Positions 57,595 through 64,000 of a stretch of 64,000 nucleotides of DNA are shown here, piece by piece (the first letter of the stretch is position 1; every line of letters begins with the position of its first letter). The notes below the pieces were generated by a model that worked only from the letters and a program-made list of their open reading frames with translations, made no database searches and had not been told where the DNA came from. The stretch covers positions 62,001 through 126,000 of the forward strand of contig CAJUFE010000001.1 in the NCBI GenBank assembly GCA_910585635.1, given 5' to 3'. Position numbers and translations under genes: made by a program. The stretch comes from an uncultured Lachnospiraceae bacterium (GTDB lineage Bacteria; Bacillota; Clostridia; Lachnospirales; Lachnospiraceae).

Positions 57595-59124
57595 ATGGGC
57601 GCTAGCAGCTTTAACGAAATGGAACTAGATGCCATAGGTGAGATCATGAACATCAGTCTCGGCGCTTCAGCAACGGCAGTTTCCACGATGCTGGGTACGC
57701 AGGTGAACATCACCACGCCCGTGGCAGAGGTATTGACACGCGAAGAATTTGAGTTCAGGCGTCTGGAACCGGCTATCGGCGTTGAGATCGCTTATGTAGA
57801 AGGTCTGGACGGCAAAAATATCATGATGTTCCGCCGTGAGGACGTGTGCATCATCGTAGGGACCCTGATGGGTGAGGATCCGGCCTCCATCAGCGACGAT
57901 CTGACCGAGATCCACATCAGCGCGATCTGTGAGGTCATGAACCAGATGATGGGCGCTTCTGCTACGGCTTTATCTGAATTTCTGGGAACGACGGTCAATA
58001 TCTCTACACCGCAGTCCTTTGACGTAGGGGAGCCGGAAGCCTTTAAGGAAAAGTATTTCCCGGAAGAAGACGGTATGGTGGTGGTCCGCTTCCGGCTGGA
58101 GATCGAGGATAAGCTGAACAGTGAGTTCATGAACATCATGTCTATCGGCTTGGCGAAACGGCTCTTAGAGCCTTTTGCCGATAACCTTGGGGGCAGTAGC
58201 GAGCCAGAGCCGGCCCCGGCTCCCGCGGCTACATCGGCCCCTGCGGCTGCAGGAGCATCCTCTGGCGGGACCATGTCCCAGGAGGAGATCAACGCGATGC
58301 TGGCAGGCGGAACGGCAGCATCAGCCCCAGCTCCGGCAGCATCTTCCGGCGGGACCATGTCCCAGGAGGAGATCAACGCGATGCTGGCAGGTGGGACAGC
58401 GGCATCGGTGGCAGCCCCCGCTCCGGCAGCGTCTTCCGGCGGGACCATGTCCCAGGAGGAGATCAACGCGATGCTGGCAGGTGGGACAGCGGCATCGGCC
58501 CCAGCCCCCGCTCCGGCAGCATCTTCCGGCGGGACCATGTCCCAGGAGGAGATCAATGCGATGCTGGCAGGGAGTGCAGCAGCTCCAGCTCCTGCTCCGG
58601 CGGCACCAGCCCCAGCCCCAGCAGCCCCCGCTCCGGCGGCAGCGGCCCCGGCTCCGGCAGCTCCTTACCCCTATCCGCCTATGTCCATGGATCCGATGAT
58701 GCTCCAGCTCCTCAATCAGATGCAGCAGACACAGATGCAGATGATGGAGATGATGAAGAATACCAAGCCAGAGCCTGCTAAGCCGGAGAGTACGGGCGGC
58801 AGCTCGATCATCAAGCCCCTTTCTTCCCAGCAGATGCAGGATGATGCAGGAGACGGAGAAGAGGATAAGACCAATCAGGAGATGCTCCTGAAGGTGCCTC
58901 TGGAGGTTTCCGTGGAGATCGGCAGGACGAAGAGGCTGGTGCGGGATATCCTGGAGTTCACCCAGGGTACGCTGGTGGTATTGGATAAGATGGCCGGTGA
59001 GCAGGTAGACCTGTTCGTAAATGGCCAGTGTATCGCCAGAGGCGATATCGTCGTTGTGGAAGATAATTTCGGTATCCGTATCACAGAGATCGTGACGAAG
59101 GAGATCAATCCGGAAAGCTTATAA
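57595..59124 (+). CDS. fliY: FliY: CheC-like phosphatase / FliN switch protein with four internal CheY-P-docking-like peptides
   Basis: C-ring protein joining a CheC/CheX-type CheY-P phosphatase domain to FliN. The phosphatase-like domain (about residues 1-200) keeps both active-site helices: DAIGEIMNISLGASA and SAICEVMNQMMGASA (D/SxxxExxN). The C-terminal FliN domain is about 425-509 (VPLEVSVEIGRTKRLVRDIL, 20 residues). Between them is a linker of about 200 Ala/Pro-rich residues holding four copies of GGTMSQEEINAMLAG, near residues 227, 255, 285 and 315. FliY in Bacillus has one such EIDALL-type peptide at its N-terminus; here the N-terminus lacks it. ATG 57595 follows AAGGAG. At 509 residues it is longer than typical (about 380). 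Confidence 0.93.
   Translation: MGASSFNEMELDAIGEIMNISLGASATAVSTMLGTQVNITTPVAEVLTREEFEFRRLEPAIGVEIAYVEGLDGKNIMMFRREDVCIIVGTLMGEDPASISDDLTEIHISAICEVMNQMMGASATALSEFLGTTVNISTPQSFDVGEPEAFKEKYFPEEDGMVVVRFRLEIEDKLNSEFMNIMSIGLAKRLLEPFADNLGGSSEPEPAPAPAATSAPAAAGASSGGTMSQEEINAMLAGGTAASAPAPAASSGGTMSQEEINAMLAGGTAASVAAPAPAASSGGTMSQEEINAMLAGGTAASAPAPAPAASSGGTMSQEEINAMLAGSAAAPAPAPAAPAPAPAAPAPAAAAPAPAAPYPYPPMSMDPMMLQLLNQMQQTQMQMMEMMKNTKPEPAKPESTGGSSIIKPLSSQQMQDDAGDGEEDKTNQEMLLKVPLEVSVEIGRTKRLVRDILEFTQGTLVVLDKMAGEQVDLFVNGQCIARGDIVVVEDNFGIRITEIVTKEINPESL
58255..58575 (+). repeat. 84-90-bp tandem repeat in fliY (four units)
   Basis: Four in-frame units, each with the block SSGGTMSQEEINAMLAG plus an Ala/Pro linker. 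The ATG of TMSQEE falls at 58273, 58357, 58447 and 58537, so units are 84, 90 and 90 bp apart. Units two to four are nearly identical in DNA as well as protein, which points to recent duplication; the first differs at the linker. Confidence 0.95.
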
Positions 59125-59126
59125 GA

Positions 59127-59870
59127 ATGGAAGGTTTGGAAGGTTTGTCGTTGTTTCGCTCTATATTGACGGTTTTGGCGGTGTTGCTCCTCGCCTATTA
59201 TTGCAGCCGCTTTCTGGGAAAACGGGGGACTCGCTTTTCCGCGCAGAGGAACATGAAGGTGATCGAACAGCTCCCGGCAGGGCAGGGCAGGATCCTCCTC
59301 CTGAAGGTAGGCGAGCATGTCTACCTGGTTGGGGTCAGCCACGCCGGCATCCAGCTCTTGACGGAGCTGGAGAAGGACATCCAGCTGGATGAGACCCTTC
59401 CCTTTGGGGAGGGCAGCCGGGGAGAGAAGTCACCTTTACAGAAGAATCTGGAAAAGTGTGCAGGCAATGCGCTGGACTGGACCGGTGAGTTCCTGAAGAA
59501 GAAAGCAGGCCGTCTAAAGACGGCTTCCCAGCAGGGGACCGCGCCCTATGAGGTCCTTCCCGGAGGTCTTCCCCCCAAGGGGCAGCCTTTCCAGGAGATC
59601 CTCCAGAGCCGGGCAGCGGCGGTGCAGGATATGGCATCGATACCGGCCGTTCCCGAACATGTCCCAGATCCGGCGGCAGCCGTTCCTGAGCATGTTCCAG
59701 ATCTGGCTGTTCCAGAGCGTGCCGGATCATTGGCCACTGGGGAGCGTGCCGGATCCCAGGCTGCTTTGGAGAGCACCGGATCGCCGGCCGCTCCAAAGAG
59801 CGCTCCGATCGCGGCAGACCAGGGAGACACAGGACCCCGACCGATAGAAGGGGGAGAAAAAGATGGGTGA
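59127..59870 (+). CDS. fliO: Flagellar biosynthetic protein FliO
   Basis: Small membrane protein that helps FliP assemble in the export gate. A single membrane segment (about residues 10-27, ILTVLAVLLLAYYCSRFLG), then the FliO-type domain (MKVIEQLPAGQGRILLLKVG, 20 residues, and YLVGVSHAGIQLL). The remainder (about 110-247) is low complexity with repeats (PAVPEHVPDPAA, PEHVPDLAV, RAGSLATGERAGSQ), unusual for FliO, which is normally 100-150 residues. It starts two bases after the fliY stop and overlaps fliP by eight bases. Confidence 0.85.
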   Translation: MEGLEGLSLFRSILTVLAVLLLAYYCSRFLGKRGTRFSAQRNMKVIEQLPAGQGRILLLKVGEHVYLVGVSHAGIQLLTELEKDIQLDETLPFGEGSRGEKSPLQKNLEKCAGNALDWTGEFLKKKAGRLKTASQQGTAPYEVLPGGLPPKGQPFQEILQSRAAAVQDMASIPAVPEHVPDPAAAVPEHVPDLAVPERAGSLATGERAGSQAALESTGSPAAPKSAPIAADQGDTGPRPIEGGEKDG

Positions 59871-60519
59871 CCTTCTGACACAGTTGAACGGCGGGAATGT
59901 CCCCGCGCTCGATCTGATATTTTTACTGACGATGGTCGCGTTGCTGCCTTCCATGGTGGTCATGATGACGTCCTTTACCAAGACGGTCATCATCCTTTCC
60001 TTCACACGGAACGCCATGGGTGTCCAGCAGGCGCCGCCCAACATGGTCCTGGTAGGGATCGCCATGTTCCTTACTTTGTATACCATGAGCCCGGTCTTAG
60101 ACCGGATCAATGAGGAGGCTTATAAGCCCTATGTAGCGGAGGAGATCACCCAGGAAGAAGCGATCGACCGGATGGTGGTCCCCTTAAAAGAATTTATGCT
60201 GCGCAATACCAAAAAGGAGACTCTGGACGCTTTTGTGGAGATGTCCGATTCCCAGGTGCTGGAAGATCCGATGGAGTATCCGCTGACTGTAGTGGTCCCA
60301 TCCTTTATGACCAGCGAGCTGAAGGCAGGCTTTACGGCAGGCTTTTTGATCTATCTGCCCTTCCTGCTGATCGACATCATCGTTTCCACTACGCTGATGT
60401 CCATGGGTATGATGATGCTCCCGCCGGCCATGGTCTCTTTGCCCTTTAAACTCCTGCTGTTCGTGACCGTGGATGGCTGGCAGCTCTTGTTCTCCACGAT
60501 CGCCACCAGCTATCGATGA
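59863..60519 (+). CDS. fliP: Flagellar export gate protein FliP
   Basis: Core of the flagellar type III export gate. A 218-residue membrane protein with MVVMMTSFTKTVIILSFTRN, PPNMVLVGIAMFLTLYTM and the C-terminal PFLLIDIIVSTTLMSMGMMM. It lacks the cleaved signal peptide of some proteobacterial FliP. ATG 59863 lies inside the end of fliO after GGGGGAG. Followed by fliQ. Confidence 0.97.
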   Translation: MGDLLTQLNGGNVPALDLIFLLTMVALLPSMVVMMTSFTKTVIILSFTRNAMGVQQAPPNMVLVGIAMFLTLYTMSPVLDRINEEAYKPYVAEEITQEEAIDRMVVPLKEFMLRNTKKETLDAFVEMSDSQVLEDPMEYPLTVVVPSFMTSELKAGFTAGFLIYLPFLLIDIIVSTTLMSMGMMMLPPAMVSLPFKLLLFVTVDGWQLLFSTIATSYR

Positions 60520-60542
60520 TATTGGCTAGAAAGGAACCCCAT

Positions 60543-60806
60543 ATGACCGAATTGGAAGTCCTTGATATCTTATATAATGCGTTCCAGCTGGCCTTACGGC
60601 TGGCCATGCCGTTTCTCTTGACCAGTATGATCGTGGGTGTAGTGATCGCGATCTTTCAGGCCGCGACACAGATCAACGAACAGACCATGACCTTTGTCCC
60701 CAAGTTCCTTTCGATCTTGGTGGTCATGGGATTTCTGGGGAGTTCGATCTTAGCGACGCTCCAGGACTTTTTCAGACAGATGGTCGCCATGATCGGAGGG
60801 ATCTGA
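60543..60806 (+). CDS. fliQ: Flagellar export gate protein FliQ
   Basis: An 87-residue protein with two membrane helices (AMPFLLTSMIVGVVIAIFQA and FLSILVVMGFLGSSILATL) and the FliQ block QAATQINEQTMTFVPK. ATG 60543 follows AAAGGA by seven bases; the in-frame ATG 60516 overlaps the fliP end and lacks a site. Between fliP and fliR, as usual. Confidence 0.95.
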   Translation: MTELEVLDILYNAFQLALRLAMPFLLTSMIVGVVIAIFQAATQINEQTMTFVPKFLSILVVMGFLGSSILATLQDFFRQMVAMIGGI

Positions 60807-60855
60807 TGTTACCTGCTGACCCGACTTGTCCTGATCCTTAGGAGGATGACCACAC

Positions 60856-61608
60856 ATGCTTACCTTGTTTGCCCTGGTCGTCATGCGGATGAGCGGGGCT
60901 GTCATCTTTAATCCTGTGCTGGGCAGATCCAATTACCCGGCCAGAGCGAAGGCGGCCCTGATCTTAGGCCTGTCCCTCCTGCTGTACCTGCGGGTGGACG
61001 GCGTGCTGACCCATCAGCCTGCGGGCATGTTGGAATATGGCGTGATGCTCGTCAAAGAGCTTTTGTTAGGCTTTGTCCTTGGCTATTCCATGGAGCTGGC
61101 CTTTGCCATACTCCGGTTCGCCTCTTCGATCATGGATAATAACATGGGCCTGTCCATGGCCCAGGTCTACGACCCGCAGTACAATACCCAGATGACCGTT
61201 ACCTCAGGTCTCTACTATACATTCCTGTCGCTGCTGTTCTTGGCGACTAACGGCCATCTGTACTTGTTATCGATGTTTTTTGCCTCGGCTCGTCTGATCC
61301 CCTTTGGGGAGGTGGCGGTCCGGCCGGAGCTTTCCCAGCTGATGCTGGAGATCTTCCGGACCAATATCGCCATGGGGCTGCAGTTCGCTTTCCCGATCTT
61401 GGCGATGGAGCTGATCTGCGAAGCGGCTGTGGGCATCCTGATGCGGATGATCCCACAGATCAACGTGTTCTCTGTGAACTTCCAGCTCAAGATCATCGTG
61501 GGGATGGCTATGCTGCTTTTGATGTTCAACCCCATGTCCGATAAACTCTATGTGATCATGGAAGAAATGTTCCGCTATATGGATCAGCTCCTGGGACTGA
61601 TGGCCTGA
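60856..61608 (+). CDS. fliR: Flagellar export gate protein FliR
   Basis: A 250-residue membrane protein of the export gate: VVMRMSGAVIFNPVLGRSNY, GYSMELAFAILRFASSIMDN, and PQINVFSVNFQLKIIVGMAM are FliR signatures. It has about six hydrophobic segments. AGGAGG lies 11 bases upstream. It is separated from flhB by about 100 bases without a gene. Confidence 0.94.
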   Translation: MLTLFALVVMRMSGAVIFNPVLGRSNYPARAKAALILGLSLLLYLRVDGVLTHQPAGMLEYGVMLVKELLLGFVLGYSMELAFAILRFASSIMDNNMGLSMAQVYDPQYNTQMTVTSGLYYTFLSLLFLATNGHLYLLSMFFASARLIPFGEVAVRPELSQLMLEIFRTNIAMGLQFAFPILAMELICEAAVGILMRMIPQINVFSVNFQLKIIVGMAMLLLMFNPMSDKLYVIMEEMFRYMDQLLGLMA

Positions 61609-61711
61609 GGGAGCAGCCGCGGATAGGCGGCAGGATGTGTCCCGGCCGCCACAGCCCGGCGCATCTGGACTGTCACCTCAGAACGCAGGGCCATAGAAGG
61701 GAGTGGTGAGC

Positions 61712-62785
61712 TTGGCGGAGGCGAATGGACAGGAAAAGACCGAACAGCCGACCAGTAAACGGCGCAGAGAGGCCAGAGAAGAAGGCAATGTGTTCCAGAG
61801 CAAAGATGTGGTCACGGTGATCCTGCTCTTCGGCGTCTTCTACATGATCAAGAAGATGCTGCCTTTCATCTACAGGACCGCCAGAGACTGCATGCTCCGT
61901 TTTTTTACCGCGATCGGAGACTACGATCCGCTGAACGCGTCGCCGGGTATCTATCTCTACATGGTGGTGGCGATCCTGAAATGTGCTCTGCCCATGCTGC
62001 TGATCTCGTTGGTCCTGGGGATCATAGCCTATGGGACCCAGACCCGCTTTAACATAACCTTTAAGGCACTGAAGCCGAAGTTCAGCAAGATGAACCCCAT
62101 AAGCGGCATCAAGCGGATGTTCGGCCTTAAGAAACTGATCGATGTGGCAAAAAACTTGATCAAGATCGCATTGCTGCTGGCTCTGCTCTATAACCTTTTA
62201 AAAAAGGATCTGGTCCTGGTGGCCCGGATGATCGATATGCAGACCTTTGCCGCAGCGGGCCAGACCCTCCAGCTTGTGTTTGACCTGGTGGTAAGGGTCT
62301 GCATCGCGTTCGCTGTGGTGGCTTTCTTCGATTATCTCTACCAGAGATGGGATTATGAGAACAATCTGAAGATGACCAAGCAGGAGGTCAAGGAAGAATT
62401 TAAGAATACAGAAGGAAATCCGGAGATCAAAGGGCGTATCCGGCGTATCCAGCGGCAGATGGCCATGAGCCGGATGATGCAGAGCGTGCCGGAGGCCGAC
62501 GTGATCATCCGAAACCCCACCCATTTCGCGGTGGCCCTAAAATACGACCCCGATAAGAACGGCGCGCCAGTGGTATTAGCAAAAGGGCAAGATCACCTGG
62601 CCCTGCGCATCATCAAGGTAGGCCAGGAGAACGGCGTGTTCGTGCTGGAGGACCGGCCTTTAGCCAGAGCCCTCTATGCGTCCTGTGAGGTGGATCGGGA
62701 GATCCCCGCAGAGTTCTACGGAGCCGTAGCGGAGATCCTGGTCTATATCTACAAGGCCAGCGGACGGGAGGATCTGTTCCGGTGA
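61712..62785 (+). CDS. flhB: Flagellar export substrate-switch protein FlhB
   Basis: Export gate component that changes substrate class from rod/hook to filament. N-terminal EKTEQPTSKRRREAREEGNV, four membrane segments (about 28-215), and the cytoplasmic domain with the autocleavage site IIRNPTHFAVALKY (Asn-Pro-Thr-His) at about residue 265, followed by ARALYASCEVDREIPAEFYG. The start is set at TTG 61712, eight bases after AAGGGAG; GTG 61703 and 61706 are too close to that site. It has 357 residues. fliR and flhB are separate here, unlike the fused form of some clostridia. Confidence 0.95.
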   Translation: MAEANGQEKTEQPTSKRRREAREEGNVFQSKDVVTVILLFGVFYMIKKMLPFIYRTARDCMLRFFTAIGDYDPLNASPGIYLYMVVAILKCALPMLLISLVLGIIAYGTQTRFNITFKALKPKFSKMNPISGIKRMFGLKKLIDVAKNLIKIALLLALLYNLLKKDLVLVARMIDMQTFAAAGQTLQLVFDLVVRVCIAFAVVAFFDYLYQRWDYENNLKMTKQEVKEEFKNTEGNPEIKGRIRRIQRQMAMSRMMQSVPEADVIIRNPTHFAVALKYDPDKNGAPVVLAKGQDHLALRIIKVGQENGVFVLEDRPLARALYASCEVDREIPAEFYGAVAEILVYIYKASGREDLFR

Positions 62786-62821
62786 CGGTCCCGTCATTAT
62801 CCACACCCACGCCATAAAGTA

Positions 62822-62956
62822 GCTCCGGGAGGGTCCTGTCACAAAAGGAACCCCTGAAGAACGCCGGTCCTTGGCGAGGTCCCTCACGAGCCTAGTACCG
62901 CTGCGTTCTTCCCGGAGCGAGAGCGCGGTGACGTTGTGACAGGACCCTCCCGGAGC
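62822..62956. repeat. 135-bp palindromic element with 23-bp terminal inverted repeats
   Basis: GCTCCGGGAGGGTCCTGTCA at 62822 (23 bp in all, to 62844) is a perfect inverted repeat of 62934-62956. An inner 9-bp pair, GAAGAACGC and GCGTTCTTC, strengthens the fold. There is no reading frame. It lies in the flhB-flhA gap, inside the operon. Its ends (GGGTCCTGTCACAAAA) resemble those of the element at 38533 (GGGGCTGTCGCAAAA). Confidence 0.75.
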
Positions 62957-63048
62957 GGACCCTTGGCCAACCGGTGAAAAGTAACACGATCGCCCATAAG
63001 CTATTGATAGTGGATAGTTCGATATATTGACATATATTTAAGATAGAT

Positions 63049-63075
63049 GGTCTGCCTGTCAGCGACCGGCAGACC
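63049..63075 (+). other. Hairpin in the flhA leader
   Basis: GGTCTGCC (63049-63056), 11-base loop, GGCAGACC (63068-63075), ending 20 bases before the flhA ATG with the ribosome-binding site (GGAG) just after it. There is no T-tract, so it is not an obvious terminator; it might shape translation initiation or protect the 5' end of a processed message. The preceding 62957-63048 is A/T-rich and holds no gene. Confidence 0.5.
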
Positions 63076-63095
63076 ATGATGGATGGAGTCTTTGC

Positions 63096-64000
63096 ATGAA
63101 AAAGTTACTGAATTATTCCATAGTACTATTTGTACTGACCATTATCCTGCTGCTGATCATCCCGCTCCCGGTGGGGCTGGTGGATGTGGCGATCATCATC
63201 AATATGTCTCTCTCGATGATGATCCTGGTGATCACCATGACGATCAGGGAACCGCTGGAATTTTCCATATTCCCGTCATTGCTGCTGATCACCACCTTGT
63301 TCCGGCTGGGGATCAACGTATCCACCACCAGGAACATCTTATCCAACGGCGGCTCCTCGGGGCAGATCATCAAGGCGTTCGGTGACTTTGTGCTGCAGGG
63401 GAATGTGGTCGTCGGTCTGGTCATCTACCTGATCATCGTGTTGATGCAGTTCATCGTCATCACCAAAGGTGCAGAGCGTGTATCGGAGGTAGCGGCAAGG
63501 TTCACCCTGGACGCTATGCCCGGTAAGCAGATGGCGATCGACGCGGACTTGAACTCCGGCTTGATCAATGAGCAGGAGGCCAAGGTCCGCCGGGAGAAGA
63601 TCCAGAGAGAAGCCGACTTCTACGGCTCTATGGATGGTGCTACGAAGATCGTCAAGGGCGATTCCGTCATGTCCCTGATCACCTCCGCGATCAACCTGAT
63701 CGGCGGCGCGATCATCGGTATGGTCATGGGCGGCGCCAGCTTGGGCGAAGTGATGACCACATACTCCATCGCAACGGTGGGCGACGGCCTGGTAGGCCAG
63801 ATCCCGTCCCTGCTGATCTCCACGGCTACGGGGATGATCGTGACCAGAGCCGTGTCCGAGGGCAGCTTGAACGAAGATATCTCCAAGCAGTTCATGGCCC
63901 AGCCGATCGCGATCATGATCAGCGGTGTGGTGGTGGCTGTGCTGACGGTGATCCCGGGGATGCCGGTGATCCCGCTGATGGTCATCTCCGGCGGATTGAT
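63096..64000 (+). CDS. flhA: Flagellar export protein FlhA, 3'-truncated by window edge
   Basis: Large export-gate protein and docking platform. The frame from ATG 63096 (GGAG seven bases upstream) stays open to the last base, giving about 301 residues of the expected ~680-700. Visible are the multi-helix membrane domain (LLIIPLPVGLVDVAIIINMS, 20 residues), TLFRLGINVSTTRNIL, and the FHIPEP-type cytoplasmic loop AARFTLDAMPGKQMAIDADL then SGLINEQEAKVRREKIQREA and DFYGSMDGATKIVKGD. The cytoplasmic C-terminal domain is beyond the window. It follows flhB but across a 310-base gap with a palindromic element. Confidence 0.97.
   Translation, partial: MKKLLNYSIVLFVLTIILLLIIPLPVGLVDVAIIINMSLSMMILVITMTIREPLEFSIFPSLLLITTLFRLGINVSTTRNILSNGGSSGQIIKAFGDFVLQGNVVVGLVIYLIIVLMQFIVITKGAERVSEVAARFTLDAMPGKQMAIDADLNSGLINEQEAKVRREKIQREADFYGSMDGATKIVKGDSVMSLITSAINLIGGAIIGMVMGGASLGEVMTTYSIATVGDGLVGQIPSLLISTATGMIVTRAVSEGSLNEDISKQFMAQPIAIMISGVVVAVLTVIPGMPVIPLMVISGGL

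Noticed and set aside
57792..58556. Open minus-strand frame of 254 codons with repeats
   Set aside because: It mirrors the fliY repeat array; the repeats appear only because the coding strand is repeated.

Overview
The window looks like a chromosomal segment of a motile, GC-rich Bacillota (Clostridia) bacterium, most probably a member of the Lachnospiraceae or a close relative. The case rests on gene content and order: McsA-McsB-ClpC, a class-B sortase, a Gram-positive fli operon with FliY and FlbD, a minimal SufC-SufB pair, a biotin-dependent Na+ decarboxylase cluster, an FMN riboswitch ahead of a RibU-type transporter, and strong AGGAGG ribosome-binding sites. No phage, conjugative element or CRISPR array is visible.

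Layout. 1-2.3 kb: the end of truB, ribF, a 33-bp minisatellite and a small unknown gene. 2.4-3.9 kb: a decapitated flavoprotein gene directly behind a higBA-type toxin-antitoxin pair. 4-10.5 kb: a lipoprotein-like sortase B, a DUF1846 protein, a probable small RNA, a D,D-carboxypeptidase and ftsH. 10.7-17.9 kb: pyrG, then a five-gene Na+-pump cluster that contains two different carboxyltransferases, a separate biotin carrier, OadG and OadB. 18.2-22.4 kb: two secreted or surface proteins, a glucosaminidase with SH3b and cadherin-like domains and a membrane-anchored cohesin-like protein. 22.5-27.2 kb: a GntR-type regulator in the place of ctsR, followed by mcsA, mcsB and clpC. 27.4-32.4 kb: a conserved unknown, radA, a YoeB/DinJ-type toxin-antitoxin pair, tRNA-Trp, an SGNH hydrolase and a Gfo/Idh/MocA oxidoreductase. 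32.5-38.5 kb: a cysteine desulfidase-family protein and potABCD. 38.5-41.6 kb: a palindromic element, ribU with its FMN riboswitch, and sufCB. 41.9-64 kb: a FliD-like protein, then a long flagellar operon (flgB fliE fliF fliG fliH fliI fliJ fliK flgD, a TIGR02530-type gene, flgE flbD motA motB fliM cheY flgC fliY fliO fliP fliQ fliR flhB flhA), running off the right edge inside flhA.

How it works together. The last 20 kb encode the MS-ring, switch, export apparatus, rod/hook and stator of one flagellum, with cheY as the only chemotaxis gene. The flagellar part has three peculiarities: flgC lies about 13 kb from flgB, no fliL is seen between motB and fliM, and FliY carries four tandem copies of a FliM-like CheY-P docking peptide between its phosphatase-like domain and its FliN domain. 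The carboxylase cluster has the parts list of a three-subunit transcarboxylase (12S-, 5S- and 1.3S-like) joined to a membrane Na+ pump.

A recurring feature is in-frame low-complexity or minisatellite sequence inside otherwise ordinary proteins (TruB, sortase, glucosaminidase, PotA, PotB, SufC, FliY, FliO). All calls were made by reading the sequence. No database search was run, so family assignments rest on recognised motifs and gene order.
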